DNA from: an uncultured Bacteroidales bacterium
Lineage (GTDB): Bacteria; Bacteroidota; Bacteroidia; Bacteroidales; UBA932
NCBI GenBank assembly: GCA_934700615.1
Contig: CAKUXR010000010.1
Location: forward strand, 36,876 to 100,875
Direction of reading: 5' to 3'
Length of the DNA: 64,000 nt
Below the pieces are notes generated by a model. The model did not search any database and was not told the DNA's origin. It was given only the letters and a program-made list of their open reading frames with translations. This document shows positions 53,702-62,745 of the stretch, one piece after another. A program made the position numbers and the translations under genes. How positions within the stretch are numbered: the first letter of the stretch is position 1; each line of letters opens with the position of its first letter.

Positions 53702-53740
53702 CACCCCTCTCCAGTTTCGGACTGAAACTGGAGAGGGGTG
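53702..53740. terminator. Bidirectional hairpin terminator between prmA and purB
   Basis: A perfect 16-bp stem (53702-53717 with 53725-53740) and a seven-base loop between convergent genes. No long T-run is present on either side. Confidence 0.75.
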
Positions 53741-53758
53741 TCAGTATGTGATATATGA

Positions 53759-55105
53759 TTATAGGCAGTAACCTGTGTAGTTCCAAGGAGTTATGGCCCT
53801 GAGCTCCTCCTTCACGGACTCATTGACATCAAGTCCGTTGATGAATGTCTCGATGGTATTCTCATCGATGACGCTTCCGGTTCTTGTCAATGCCTTGAGA
53901 GTCTCGTAAGGGTTCGGATAACCTTCGCGGCGGAGGATTGTCTGGATTGCCTCTGCAACCACTGCCCAGTTCCTGTGGAGGTCGGCCTGGAGGGCATCCT
54001 CGTTCAGGATGAGCTTTCCGAGTCCTTTCTTGAGAGATGCGAATGCGATCATTCCGTGAGCCAGAGGAACTCCGACATTACGCAATACCGTTGAATCCGT
54101 AAGGTCTCTCTGAAGTCTGGAAACAGGCAATTTCATTGACAGGAAAGTAAATACGGCGTCAGCCATTCCGAAGTTGCCCTCTGCATTCTCGAAGTCGATA
54201 GGGTTCACCTTGTGCGGCATCGCGGACGAACCGACCTCGTTCTTGTTGACCTTCTGCTTGAAGTACTCCATCGAAATATATGTCCAGATGTCGCGGCTGA
54301 GGTCAATGAGAATCGTATTGATGCGGCGGAGACAGTCGAAAATAGCAGCCAGATTGTCATAGTGCTCGATCTGTGTGGTAGGGAATGAACGCTTCAGCCC
54401 CAGTGAATCCACGAACTTGTCGCCGAATGAAATCCAGTCGATTTCCGGGAATGCGACCTTGTGCGCGTTCATGTTTCCGGTAGCGCCGCCGAATTTTGCC
54501 GGATAGGTGAGCAGGCCGAACTGCCTGATCTGTTCCTCAAGTCTTGCCTGATATACCCTGAACTCTTTTCCGACTCTGGTAGGAGAAGCCGGCTGGCCGT
54601 GGGTCTTGGCGAGCATCGGAACATCTTTCCACTCGTCAGCCATGCCTCTGATGATGCCGAGAATTTCTGTCAATGCCGGCATGTAGGCGTTTTCCAGCGC
54701 CTCTTTCAGCATGAGCGGCTGTGATGTATTGTTGATATCCTGTGAAGTCAGGCCGAAATGGACGAACTCGGACCATTTGTCGAGTCCCATTTCATGGAAA
54801 TGTCTCTTTATGAAATATTCCACAGCCTTCACGTCATGGTTGGTGGTCTTTTCGATTTCCTTGACCTCCATGGCCTCTTCCGGAGTGAGATTGAGGTAGA
54901 TGTCCCTCATCTGGCCGAACTTGCTCCTGTCAATGTCAGCGAGCTGTGGCAGCGGAATTTCGCAGAGCGCAATGAAATACTCGATTTCCACGCGCACGCG
55001 GTACTTTATCAATGCAAATTCGCTGAAATATTCTCTCAGCGGTTCGGTTTTGGATGCGTAGCGGCCGTCAACCGGTGATACGGCCAATAAAGAGTGAGTG
55101 TCCAT
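53759..55105 (-). CDS. purB: Adenylosuccinate lyase
   Basis: A 448-residue enzyme that catalyses two steps of purine synthesis, release of fumarate from SAICAR and from adenylosuccinate. Signatures: TTNHDVKAVEYFIKR, HFGLTSQDINNTSQP and the superfamily loop SSAMPHKVNPIDFENAEGN. The length is normal. The following gene on the same strand, folP, lies 138 bases upstream and probably has its own start. Confidence 0.97.
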   Translation of the reverse strand: MDTHSLLAVSPVDGRYASKTEPLREYFSEFALIKYRVRVEIEYFIALCEIPLPQLADIDRSKFGQMRDIYLNLTPEEAMEVKEIEKTTNHDVKAVEYFIKRHFHEMGLDKWSEFVHFGLTSQDINNTSQPLMLKEALENAYMPALTEILGIIRGMADEWKDVPMLAKTHGQPASPTRVGKEFRVYQARLEEQIRQFGLLTYPAKFGGATGNMNAHKVAFPEIDWISFGDKFVDSLGLKRSFPTTQIEHYDNLAAIFDCLRRINTILIDLSRDIWTYISMEYFKQKVNKNEVGSSAMPHKVNPIDFENAEGNFGMADAVFTFLSMKLPVSRLQRDLTDSTVLRNVGVPLAHGMIAFASLKKGLGKLILNEDALQADLHRNWAVVAEAIQTILRREGYPNPYETLKALTRTGSVIDENTIETFINGLDVNESVKEELRAITPWNYTGYCL

Positions 55106-55243
55106 CTTCTAAGGTTTAAGCCCCTTGCGGAACTTCGATTATTTGGTTTGGAGGAACGTCGTGAAAAACCTTGAGGAATATCCCGTCTGTTCCAAAGTGC
55201 AAATATAGTCAATGTTGGCGGGCGGAGCAAAACTTCGTCCGTA

Positions 55244-56092
55244 TTATTTCTCCAGTTCGCGGTATGTCGATACTGTGCGTACGGCTTCAGCCACATCATG
55301 GACTCTCAGGATGTCGGCTCCGAGGCAGAGAGCCTTGTAGTGGAGTACCTGGCTCTGCGGGAGAGATTCTTCCGGAGTGATGTTGAACTTTCTGAATATC
55401 ATGCTCTTGCGGGAGATGCCTACCAGAATTCTCTTGCCGAACTCCTGGAACTTGTCCAGCTCACGCATCATCTGGTAGTTCTGCTCTATGGTTTTCGCGA
55501 ATCCGAATCCGGGGTCCAGAATCCAGTCCTTAATGCCGGCCTTTTCCGCTTTTCTGCTGAAGTTCCTGAAGTACTCCACGACATCTTCAGTCACATCATC
55601 ATATACGGTAAGAGTCTGCATTGTCTTTGGGTTTCCTCTCATGTGCATTGCAGCGAATGGAAGTCCCAGTTCGCCTGCCGTGAGGAGCATCTCGCCACAT
55701 TCATTGGCATTGACCTTATCATACATTCCCTCTCCGGCGGTAACGTCATTGACAATGAACTTTCCGATGGCCCCGGAGGCTTTCCGCACGATGGACGGCC
55801 AGTAGGTGTCGATCGAGATGGTGATGTCGGGGAATTCGGCTCTGATGGCTTTCAGGGCCGGTTCCAGCCTTCTCCACTCTTCGTCGGCTCCGACAGGGTC
55901 CGAGCCCGGTCTTGTGGAACAGGCTCCGATATCCAGAATCGTGGCTCCGTCCCGGATCATCATTTCCGCTCTGGACAGGATGTGCGGAATGTCGTCATTG
56001 CCGTCCTGTCCGAGGCATCTGCTTTCGCTGTAATATGAGTTGTCCGTGATGTTTATGATTCCCATCACGTCGATTTTTCTGTTCTTGTCCAT
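55244..56092 (-). CDS. folP: Dihydropteroate synthase
   Basis: A 282-residue TIM-barrel enzyme of folate synthesis that joins p-aminobenzoate to dihydropterin pyrophosphate. Motifs: MGIINITDNSYYSESR (variant of NVTPDSF), GATILDIGACSTRPGS, SIDTY, NDVTAGEG and AAMHMRGNPKTMQ. The pterin-site loop ILDPGFGFAKT is present. It reads divergently from tmk across the large palindrome. Confidence 0.95.
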   Translation of the reverse strand: MDKNRKIDVMGIINITDNSYYSESRCLGQDGNDDIPHILSRAEMMIRDGATILDIGACSTRPGSDPVGADEEWRRLEPALKAIRAEFPDITISIDTYWPSIVRKASGAIGKFIVNDVTAGEGMYDKVNANECGEMLLTAGELGLPFAAMHMRGNPKTMQTLTVYDDVTEDVVEYFRNFSRKAEKAGIKDWILDPGFGFAKTIEQNYQMMRELDKFQEFGKRILVGISRKSMIFRKFNITPEESLPQSQVLHYKALCLGADILRVHDVAEAVRTVSTYRELEK

Positions 56093-56116
56093 TTTGTTGC
56101 CAGATTAGGTAATCCT

Positions 56117-56258
56117 AAAAAAATAACTTGGTAATCTTTGCTCGTCTTTTCGGTCTATATTCCTTTTCTCATCAGTCGTGTACGTCCAGTACACTCCATC
56201 TTCGAAAAGAAATCTATCCTCGAAAATCCTTCACAAATCTTTACCAACTTATTTTTTT
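56117..56258. repeat. 142-bp imperfect palindrome
   Basis: The outer 18 bases (56117-56134 and 56241-56258) match as inverted repeats with one mismatch, the sequence AAAAAAATAACTTGGTAA on the left. The centre is GTGTAC-gtcca-GTACAC at 56178-56194. Between them the two arms share blocks such as TTTTCG and CTTTTC, so the whole can fold into one long hairpin with loops. Confidence 0.85.
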
Positions 56259-56304
56259 ATGCTTACTAGATGTCAAATTTAGCAAATTTCCCGCAGTTTT
56301 TTTG

Positions 56305-56312
56305 TATGTTTG
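56305..56312 (+). promoter_or_regulatory. -7 promoter element for tmk
   Basis: TATGTTTG matches TAnnTTTG. Transcription would start near 56319, about 90 bases before the chosen start. The -33 box is not clear. Confidence 0.5.
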
Positions 56313-56408
56313 TACTATGTGCGGCCATCCGGAAACGATGTCTGCGCTGAATGTGAAACTCCGGAACATGATGCCTGCGGGATGATGTTCCTTAATATAC
56401 TTGACACG

Positions 56409-57089
56409 ATGCTGATTGTAATAGAAGGGCTGGACGGCTCCGGAAAGTCAACTCAGGTGAAGCGCCTGAGGACATATCTTGAAAGCAAATGCCCGAATCT
56501 TGAATATATCCATTTCCCGAGATACGATTCCCCTGTCTATGGGGAACTCATCGGGAAGTTCCTCAGGGGAGATTTCGGTGCCATCAATGAGGTTCATCCC
56601 CAGTTGGTTGCGCTTCTCTATGCGGAGGACCGTCATGCCGCAGCGCCGGAAATGTGGAAAACTCTGAATGAGGACGGTATCGTGCTGCTGGACAGGTATG
56701 TATATTCGAACATTGCCTACCAATGTGCCAAGATGAAGGATGCTGGGGAGCGTGAAAAACTTCGCAAATGGATTTTCGATACTGAATACGGACAGTTCGG
56801 ACTGCCAAAGCCTGATTTGAACATCTTCCTGGACGTCCCGGTCGGTTTCGTGGAGCAGAAACTCGAGAATCCGCGCAACGGGGATGACAGGGATTACCTC
56901 GCAGGAAGGAGCGATATCCATGAGGCGGACATCAATTTCCAGAAGGCCGTGCGGGAAGTCTATCTGGGTCAATGCAAGGTTGACCCGGATTTCATACGTA
57001 TCGACTGCAGTGATTCTGAGGGGAATATGCTTCCTCCGGACATGATTGCGACTGAGGTGCGGACTGAAATCGACAAAAATTGGAAATAA
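56409..57089 (+). CDS. tmk: Thymidylate kinase
   Basis: A 226-residue kinase that phosphorylates dTMP to dTDP. Motifs: P-loop IEGLDGSGKSTQVKRL, DRYVYSNIAYQ and lid-region LAGRSDIHE. ATG 56409 gives the usual MLIVIEGLDGSGKST start; two ATG codons at 56382 and 56385 would add nine or eight residues. The DoxX-like gene follows after 24 bases. Confidence 0.95.
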   Translation: MLIVIEGLDGSGKSTQVKRLRTYLESKCPNLEYIHFPRYDSPVYGELIGKFLRGDFGAINEVHPQLVALLYAEDRHAAAPEMWKTLNEDGIVLLDRYVYSNIAYQCAKMKDAGEREKLRKWIFDTEYGQFGLPKPDLNIFLDVPVGFVEQKLENPRNGDDRDYLAGRSDIHEADINFQKAVREVYLGQCKVDPDFIRIDCSDSEGNMLPPDMIATEVRTEIDKNWK

Positions 57090-57113
57090 ATCACTTTAGG
57101 AATTGGAGAAACT

Positions 57114-58349
57114 ATGAGCATTCGTTATCCCGGTAATAAAGTGAGGCGTCTGTGCGCCGTAATCGTCGGACTGGTATTTTTTGTGGCCGGCATCCTGAAA
57201 CTTATGGACCCTGTGGGATCAATGTTGATTGTCAGGGAGTATTTTTCTTTTCTTCACCTCGGATTCTTGCGTCCGGCAGCGGGTGTGGTGGCGGAAGGCT
57301 TCGCCTTTCTGGAGACGTTCCTTGGCGTGTGCCTGGTGACCGGAGTTGCCAGAAAGATAGCGGCCTGGACTTCTACCGTGGTCATGGCCGGGTTTACCCT
57401 GCTTACGCTTCTGTTGTGGATTCTGAATCCCCAGATGGACTGCGGATGTTTCGGAGAGGCTGTGCATCTTACTCATTTCCAGTCGTTTCTGAAGAACGTG
57501 GTATTGTGCGTTCTGATTCTCGCAGCCTTCCTTCCTTACAAGGAATTCGGCAAGCCGAAGAAGAGCAAATACGTCACATTCGCATTGACAGGAGCCGCAG
57601 TCATATTCTTCGCGATTTACTCTCTCATGTTCATTCCGATGCTGGAGCTCACTCCTTTCAATCTTTCTTCCAAACTGGAGGCGGCTGCGGGGATTCCGGA
57701 CAGCGACGAGGAAGAGTATATTTCTACGTTCGTGTATGAAAAGAATGGAAAGACCGGAATATTCACATTGAACAATCTGCCTGATTCCACCTGGACTTTC
57801 GTCGAGACGAGCACTGTCCGGAAACAGGACCATATAAAGGAAAGCAGCTATCCGCGCCTGTCGTTTACGGATTCGACAGGAGAGTACCGCGACACACTCG
57901 CCGCTGACGGGCTCGTAATGACCATATCGGTGCCGGAACCTGCCAGAATGAAACCTAAGAATTGGGCCAATGCCGCCAGAGTCCTTTCCGATGCTGCCGA
58001 AGCCGGGTTCGTTCCGCTTCTGCTCGTTGCCGGAACACCTGATTCATTCGCGTCGGAAATTGCCCATGCCGGTCTCGAAAGGGATAAGTCAATGCTATTG
58101 CTCACGTCAGTGTATTATTCTGATTACAAGACGCTTATCTCGCTCAATAGGTCAAACGGAGGAGCGGTATATTTCAATGACGGCAATATAATCAGGAAGT
58201 GGGCCGGCCGTAGTCTGCCGAGTTCAAGAAGGCTCGCAAAACTTGTGAGAATGGACAGTACAGAGGTCATGCTGGATGCGGACGGCAAGGGACGTCTTTA
58301 TTTCGAGGCGTTCATGCTCTACTCTTTTGTTCTTATGTTGATTCTTTAG
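57114..58349 (+). CDS. DoxX/MauE-like membrane protein resembling the BT_3928 family
   Basis: A 411-residue membrane protein with four N-terminal hydrophobic segments (about 12-32, 50-70, 76-100, 120-142) and the conserved MDCGCFGE cysteine motif at about 106-112. A fifth helix (about 154-176) leads to a long non-membrane part with redox-like folding and a final hydrophobic helix at 395-411. The family occurs beside housekeeping genes in Bacteroidales. MauE-like proteins take part in redox or electron-transfer maturation; the role here is unknown. Confidence 0.75.
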   Translation: MSIRYPGNKVRRLCAVIVGLVFFVAGILKLMDPVGSMLIVREYFSFLHLGFLRPAAGVVAEGFAFLETFLGVCLVTGVARKIAAWTSTVVMAGFTLLTLLLWILNPQMDCGCFGEAVHLTHFQSFLKNVVLCVLILAAFLPYKEFGKPKKSKYVTFALTGAAVIFFAIYSLMFIPMLELTPFNLSSKLEAAAGIPDSDEEEYISTFVYEKNGKTGIFTLNNLPDSTWTFVETSTVRKQDHIKESSYPRLSFTDSTGEYRDTLAADGLVMTISVPEPARMKPKNWANAARVLSDAAEAGFVPLLLVAGTPDSFASEIAHAGLERDKSMLLLTSVYYSDYKTLISLNRSNGGAVYFNDGNIIRKWAGRSLPSSRRLAKLVRMDSTEVMLDADGKGRLYFEAFMLYSFVLMLIL

Positions 58350-58363
58350 TAACTTATTATATT

Positions 58364-58939
58364 ATGAAAGGCGTATATATTTTTCTGGCCAACGGTTTCG
58401 AGGAAATGGAAGCGCTTGCGCCACTTGATATCCTCCGTAGGGGAGGCGTAGATGTAAAGACTGTCTCGATTCATCGCGACAAATTCGTGACTGGATCGCA
58501 CAAGGCCACTGTTGTGGCGGACATGACCTATGATGAGTTCAAAGCCGGTGTCCAACTCGATGGTACCGATGAGATGGATACGATTATTTTCCCTGGCGGC
58601 ATGCCTGGAACCAAGCATCTGGCAGAGAGTTCGGAGATTATCAATTTCATGAGACTCCACTATGCAGAAGGTGGTACTGTAGCTGCAATATGCGCTGCTC
58701 CCGGACTGGTGGTTTCACAGTTGCCGAGCCTTGCCGGCAAGCATTTCACATGCTTCGACGGTTTCGAGGATGCTCCTATAGCACGTGGGGGAATCTATGA
58801 GCAGAAACCTGCCGTTTCAGACGGAAATCTCATCACAGGACGCGGTGCGGGCTGTGCAGTGCCGTTCGCTCTAGCGATTCTCGAGCACCTGAAGGGAGCT
58901 GAAGTGGCAGAGAACGTCAAGCATGGTCTGATGTTATAG
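58364..58939 (+). CDS. DJ-1/PfpI family protein (YajL-like)
   Basis: A 191-residue protein of the DJ-1 superfamily with the nucleophile elbow AAICAAPG (Cys about 108) and the acidic residue in FEEMEALAPLDIL (Glu16 region). YajL/DJ-1 proteins act as protein repair or stress chaperone-like enzymes; the exact reaction is debated. It follows the DoxX-like gene after 14 bases and is convergent with alr. Confidence 0.9.
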   Translation: MKGVYIFLANGFEEMEALAPLDILRRGGVDVKTVSIHRDKFVTGSHKATVVADMTYDEFKAGVQLDGTDEMDTIIFPGGMPGTKHLAESSEIINFMRLHYAEGGTVAAICAAPGLVVSQLPSLAGKHFTCFDGFEDAPIARGGIYEQKPAVSDGNLITGRGAGCAVPFALAILEHLKGAEVAENVKHGLML

Positions 58940-58983
58940 AGATTACTCAGGTTTAGTAAGTAGTCAAACTTGCTGCACTTGGA

Positions 58984-60093
58984 CTATTTGATTATTTCGC
59001 GGTCGATTCTTCTCGGGATGCTTGTCATAATCTCGTATGGAATCGTTCCCAAGATATCAGCCAGCTCGGAGACAGTCGGGTCTTCACCGAAAATGGTGAC
59101 CGTGTCTCCGGGTTTTGCATTTGTGCCTGTCACATCGAGCATGCACATGTCCATGCAGATATTCCCTATGGTCGGTACCCTATGGCCGTTGAGTGAGAAT
59201 GACGCCCTTCCACAGCCGAGATGCCTGTCAATGCCGTCCGCATATCCTACCGGTATCGTGGCGATATCGGTTCCTTCTGGTGCGATCTGCCCGTGACGGC
59301 CATATCCGATGGTTCCGTCTGACGGAAGCAAATGCTTGACTTGCAGAACTTTGCATTTCAATGATGCGACAGGTGACAGTTTAACGTCTCTCAGTGCACT
59401 GATGCCATAGATTCCGATACCGAGACGCACCATGTCGTGCTGATAGGCCGGGAATCTCTCTATTCCTGCAGAGTTGAGGATGTGCAGCATTGGCCTGTAT
59501 CCGATTTCCGAGATTATCCTTTCGGCATTGGCCTCGAACATTTTTATCTGACCGAGTGTGAAATCGTCCGATTCCGGGTCTTCTGCGGCGGCAAGGTGTG
59601 AATAGATCGACTTGACTCTGACATATTTGCAGTCTTTCAGAAAGTCTGTCAGTTCCTGCAGTTCGCTTGTCATGAACCCCAGCCGGTGCATGCCGGTATC
59701 CAACTTTATATGTATCGGAAAGTCGGTGATTCCCCTTTTCTCCAGGGTGTCGCAGAGGATGCGGAGTGAGTAGATGTTCGGGATTCCGGGCTCCAGTCTG
59801 CTGTCGATGATTTCGTTGTAGTAGTCCGTCCCGGCAGTGAGTACGAGTATAGGGAGACTTATACCTGAACGGCGTAGCTCCATGCCTTCTATCGGGTATG
59901 CAACTGCCAGGTAATCAGCTCCTTCCTTTTGCATCATCGCTGCAAATTCCACTGCTCCGTGCCCGTATGCATTGGCCTTTACAAGTACCAGAAGTTTGGT
60001 CGTCGGCTCTAGAAGCCCCCTGAAATATCTATAGTTGTCACGGCAGGCTCCAAGTTTCAGCTCCAGTCGTGAAAAATCATTTTCCTTCAGCAT
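58984..60093 (-). CDS. alr: Alanine racemase
   Basis: A 369-residue PLP enzyme that makes D-alanine for peptidoglycan. The PLP lysine is in LVLVKANAYGHGAVEFA (Lys39); the catalytic tyrosine region near IGYGRHGQI is present and the substrate-binding segment ICMDMCMLDVTG follows. It is a stand-alone racemase, without the MurF domain fused to Alr in many Bacteroidota. It has no obvious operon partner. Confidence 0.95.
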   Translation of the reverse strand: MLKENDFSRLELKLGACRDNYRYFRGLLEPTTKLLVLVKANAYGHGAVEFAAMMQKEGADYLAVAYPIEGMELRRSGISLPILVLTAGTDYYNEIIDSRLEPGIPNIYSLRILCDTLEKRGITDFPIHIKLDTGMHRLGFMTSELQELTDFLKDCKYVRVKSIYSHLAAAEDPESDDFTLGQIKMFEANAERIISEIGYRPMLHILNSAGIERFPAYQHDMVRLGIGIYGISALRDVKLSPVASLKCKVLQVKHLLPSDGTIGYGRHGQIAPEGTDIATIPVGYADGIDRHLGCGRASFSLNGHRVPTIGNICMDMCMLDVTGTNAKPGDTVTIFGEDPTVSELADILGTIPYEIMTSIPRRIDREIIK

Positions 60094-60334
60094 TGTCCTG
60101 AAATATGTGCCGGTCCGCCCGGCGTTTCATTTTTCCCTTTTTATGATGCAAAAATACCAAAATTATCTGAGTGAGGGAATATTTTTTATGCTATCTTCGC
60201 GGTGGTCTGTTATTTGATTTGTTCCGGACTGGTTCATCTGCACCATGTGGTGCATGGAAATATGGTCCGGTTCCATTCCGGACGGGTTATTAACAATTGT
60301 TCCGGTCAGTTCCGGAATCGAAAATTTGAAAATT
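60094..60334. other. Spacer between alr and the zinc peptidase gene with small dyads
   Basis: No gene is supported. A 16-base palindrome TGCACCA-TG-TGGTGCA lies near 60239-60254, and GTCCGG/CCGGAC forms a small stem near 60266-60285. The sequence TATCTTCG near 60191 is a weak -7-like element. Confidence 0.5.
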
Positions 60335-61006
60335 ATGGGATATTGGAGTTTTTTTATTCTGCTGATGTTTGCCGGCATGATCGTCCAGTTCATGCTGAAG
60401 AGCAGGTTTGAAAAGTATTCTAAGGTGTCTTTGCGATCAGACATGTCAGGAGCTGAGATTGCCATGAAGATGATGCATGACAATGGCATTTATGATGTCA
60501 AGGTGGAGTGCATAGAAGGTCAGCTTACCGACCATTACAATCCGACCACCAAGACTGTAAACCTCAGCAAATCTGTTTATTATGGACGTTCAGTGGCTGC
60601 AGCTGCCGTGGCTGCCCATGAGTGCGGCCATGTCGTCCAGCATTCTGTCGGCTATGCTCATCTGAAACTGCGTACAGCCCTTGTTCCTGTCGTTTCTTTC
60701 GCCAGCAACATCATGCAGTGGATTCTTCTCATCGGTATTCTTGTCGTCAATACTTTCCCTGCCCTCCTTTGGCTCGGAATCGCTCTTTTTGCCATGACGA
60801 CTTTGTTCAGTTTTGTAACTCTCCCTGTCGAGATCAATGCCAGTGCACGTGCTGTGAGATGGCTTGAGACTGCCGGCATCACCGACTATGAGACCAGACC
60901 GATGGCAATCGATGCATTGAAGTGGGCTGCATATACTTACGTGATTGCTGCCGTCAGTTCTTTGGCTACCCTGCTTTATTATATAGGTATCGCACGTAGA
61001 GACTAG
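60335..61006 (+). CDS. Membrane zinc metallopeptidase, YugP/Zn_peptidase_2 family
   Basis: A 223-residue protein with an N-terminal helix, the zinc motif HECGHVVQH (HExxH) at about residue 94-98 and three further hydrophobic segments (about 120-140, 145-165 and 195-218). It fits PF04298-type membrane peptidases of unknown substrate. ATG 60335 gives the family's start; upstream TTG starts are rejected. tadA begins 4 bases after the stop. Confidence 0.88.
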   Translation: MGYWSFFILLMFAGMIVQFMLKSRFEKYSKVSLRSDMSGAEIAMKMMHDNGIYDVKVECIEGQLTDHYNPTTKTVNLSKSVYYGRSVAAAAVAAHECGHVVQHSVGYAHLKLRTALVPVVSFASNIMQWILLIGILVVNTFPALLWLGIALFAMTTLFSFVTLPVEINASARAVRWLETAGITDYETRPMAIDALKWAAYTYVIAAVSSLATLLYYIGIARRD

Positions 61007-61009
61007 GTC

Positions 61010-61447
61010 ATGGCTGAACTTGATGAGAAATTCATGAAGGAGGCCTTGCGCGAAGCCAGGGAGGCGGAGTCAGAGGACGAGATTCCTATAGGTGTCGTCA
61101 TCACTTTCAAGGGTCGTGTGATTGCGAAAGGTCATAATATGACCGAAAGGCTTCATGACCCTACTGCCCATGCAGAGATGATTGCATTGACGGCAGCGAC
61201 TGAGGCTATGGGAGGCAAGTATCTCAATGACTGTACTTTATACGTGACAGTAGAGCCTTGCCCTATGTGTGCCGCGGCTTCCGCCTGGGCTCAGATAGGC
61301 CGGATTGTCTATGGTGCGTCTGACCCGAAACGCGGCTATTCCCGTTTTTCCCCATCCCTGCTTCATCCGAAGACGGAGGTGTCGTCAGGTATCATGGCTG
61401 ACGAATGCGGCAGCATCGTGTCGGAGTTCTTCAGGAAGAAGCGCTGA
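61010..61447 (+). CDS. tadA: tRNA adenosine deaminase TadA
   Basis: A 145-residue zinc deaminase with the HAE motif (AHAEM) and the PCPMC motif, plus the family's IVYGASDPKRG. TadA makes inosine at the wobble position of tRNA-Arg(ACG). A guanine-deaminase-like function is less likely because of the length and the GASDPKRG end. It is tightly coupled to the zinc peptidase gene. Confidence 0.93.
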   Translation: MAELDEKFMKEALREAREAESEDEIPIGVVITFKGRVIAKGHNMTERLHDPTAHAEMIALTAATEAMGGKYLNDCTLYVTVEPCPMCAAASAWAQIGRIVYGASDPKRGYSRFSPSLLHPKTEVSSGIMADECGSIVSEFFRKKR

Positions 61448-61564
61448 CGTAGTACTCGGTCTTGATTGACGTTCCGGTTTGCCACGGGCAGGGACTGCGT
61501 ATAATTACTTAACGATTATTCGGGGTTTTCCCCGTTGTGTGGAATTTTATAACCAATTGATGAT

Positions 61565-61870
61565 ATGGAAATTAAAGGAGACGATTTCAAAATTTTGAGT
61601 GATACTGTCAATGATGGCGTGCGTCATATCACTGCGGCTACAAGTGCCCTGGTCTGCTCACGTCAGATTGACTTTGACATTATTGACGGCAAGGTTCACA
61701 ACTTGGCCTATGTCCGTGGCTGTGAGGGTAATCTCAGGGCTATCGGCCGTCTTGTCGAGGGCATGGCCGCAACGGACGTTGCCCGCATTCTTGCCGGTGT
61801 CGATTGTCATGGCCGCGGTACATCCTGCACAGACCAGCTTTCACGCGTCATGACCAAGGTTCTGGGATAA
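61565..61870 (+). CDS. TSCPD-domain protein (TIGR03905 type)
   Basis: A 101-residue protein with a cysteine in ALVCSRQIDFDI, then VRGCEGNLRAIGRLVEGM and DCHGRGTSCTDQLS, the TSCPD signature. The domain is related to the C-terminal zinc part of some ribonucleotide reductases. The function of stand-alone copies is unknown. It ends before the terminator at 61906-61961. Confidence 0.88.
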   Translation: MEIKGDDFKILSDTVNDGVRHITAATSALVCSRQIDFDIIDGKVHNLAYVRGCEGNLRAIGRLVEGMAATDVARILAGVDCHGRGTSCTDQLSRVMTKVLG

Positions 61871-61905
61871 GACGTTCTGTGGCGGAAGTCTAGTAACCTT
61901 CAAGA

Positions 61906-61961
61906 AATAATCTGCATCATCTAAGGGAATCTTCTCCTAATCTGATGCAGGTTATTTTTTT
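61906..61961 (+). terminator. Terminator after the TSCPD gene
   Basis: A 14-bp stem (61906-61919 with 61943-61956, one G-U pair) followed by five T residues. Confidence 0.85.
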
Positions 61962-62546
61962 CTCGTTACTTAGCGAAGTACATTGATGAGTCCTGGACGG
62001 ACGTTGGGTAAGCGTCTCCGGAGTTACGTCTTGACGCGTTTTCAATGGTTCCATACTTTTGTTCCTAGTAATCCAAACGTAAGTAAAGATGGAGACAAAA
62101 GAAATGGTCATATCAGCTCAAGCCGCAAAACTGTATGAGCGGACATGGACGCGATTTAATCAACTGTCAAGTATTATTCCGACAATGACGCTGCGGTCGG
62201 CGGGACGGTGCCACAGTCTATTTTGTAACGCATTTATTATCAATGCTATCTGATTTCCAGTGTGGATTGTCGCCTGTTTTTTCTCTGATAATCCACACTA
62301 AAAACGCATATCTTACTAAATATCAACCAATTAACAAGTATCAATGTGGCGCCGTCCGGCGTGTTCTCTCCGCAATCTTATTTCGCAGTTTCAGATAGCA
62401 GGACAGATGTATTCGGAAAGGTCAGATTATTCCATCCCGACACATTCTGTGCGGAGTTTTCTTCAAACTCCGTGTTTTCCGGGATCCGTTTCGAACACCT
62501 CAGTGGCGTGCCCAGACCGCTGTCCATGCTGTGTTTCGGTACTTTG

Positions 62547-62745
62547 TTTTCGACCCTCTTGACATATAGTAGTTTTGGTCTTGCTGCTATAATATGTTGT
62601 ATGCCAATATGTTACATACTGGTATGGAGCTAGAGGCTCCTGCCAAGACCCCATTTCGATGCTACCTCTTGGCTCTCTTTCAACCGGCTAACTTTCTGAT
62701 AATTAATACGTAACGCCGGATTGCAGTTGTCAAGAGGGTCAAAAA
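62547..62745. repeat. 199-bp element with 18-bp terminal inverted repeats, copy B
   Basis: TTTTCGACCCTCTTGACA at 62547-62564 is complementary to the right end 62728-62745 with one change. It is the inverted counterpart of copy A (39304-39502), exactly the same length. Homology continues outside to about 62781. Stems GCCAAGA/TCTTGGC and GGAGC/GCTCC are kept while the loop of the second differs. Confidence 0.8.

Larger units (their letters stand above)
56093..56408. other. Divergent spacer between folP and tmk
   Basis: The 316-base spacer holds the 142-bp imperfect palindrome at 56117-56258, then the tmk promoter element at 56305 and a leader. No gene is supported inside. Confidence 0.75.
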
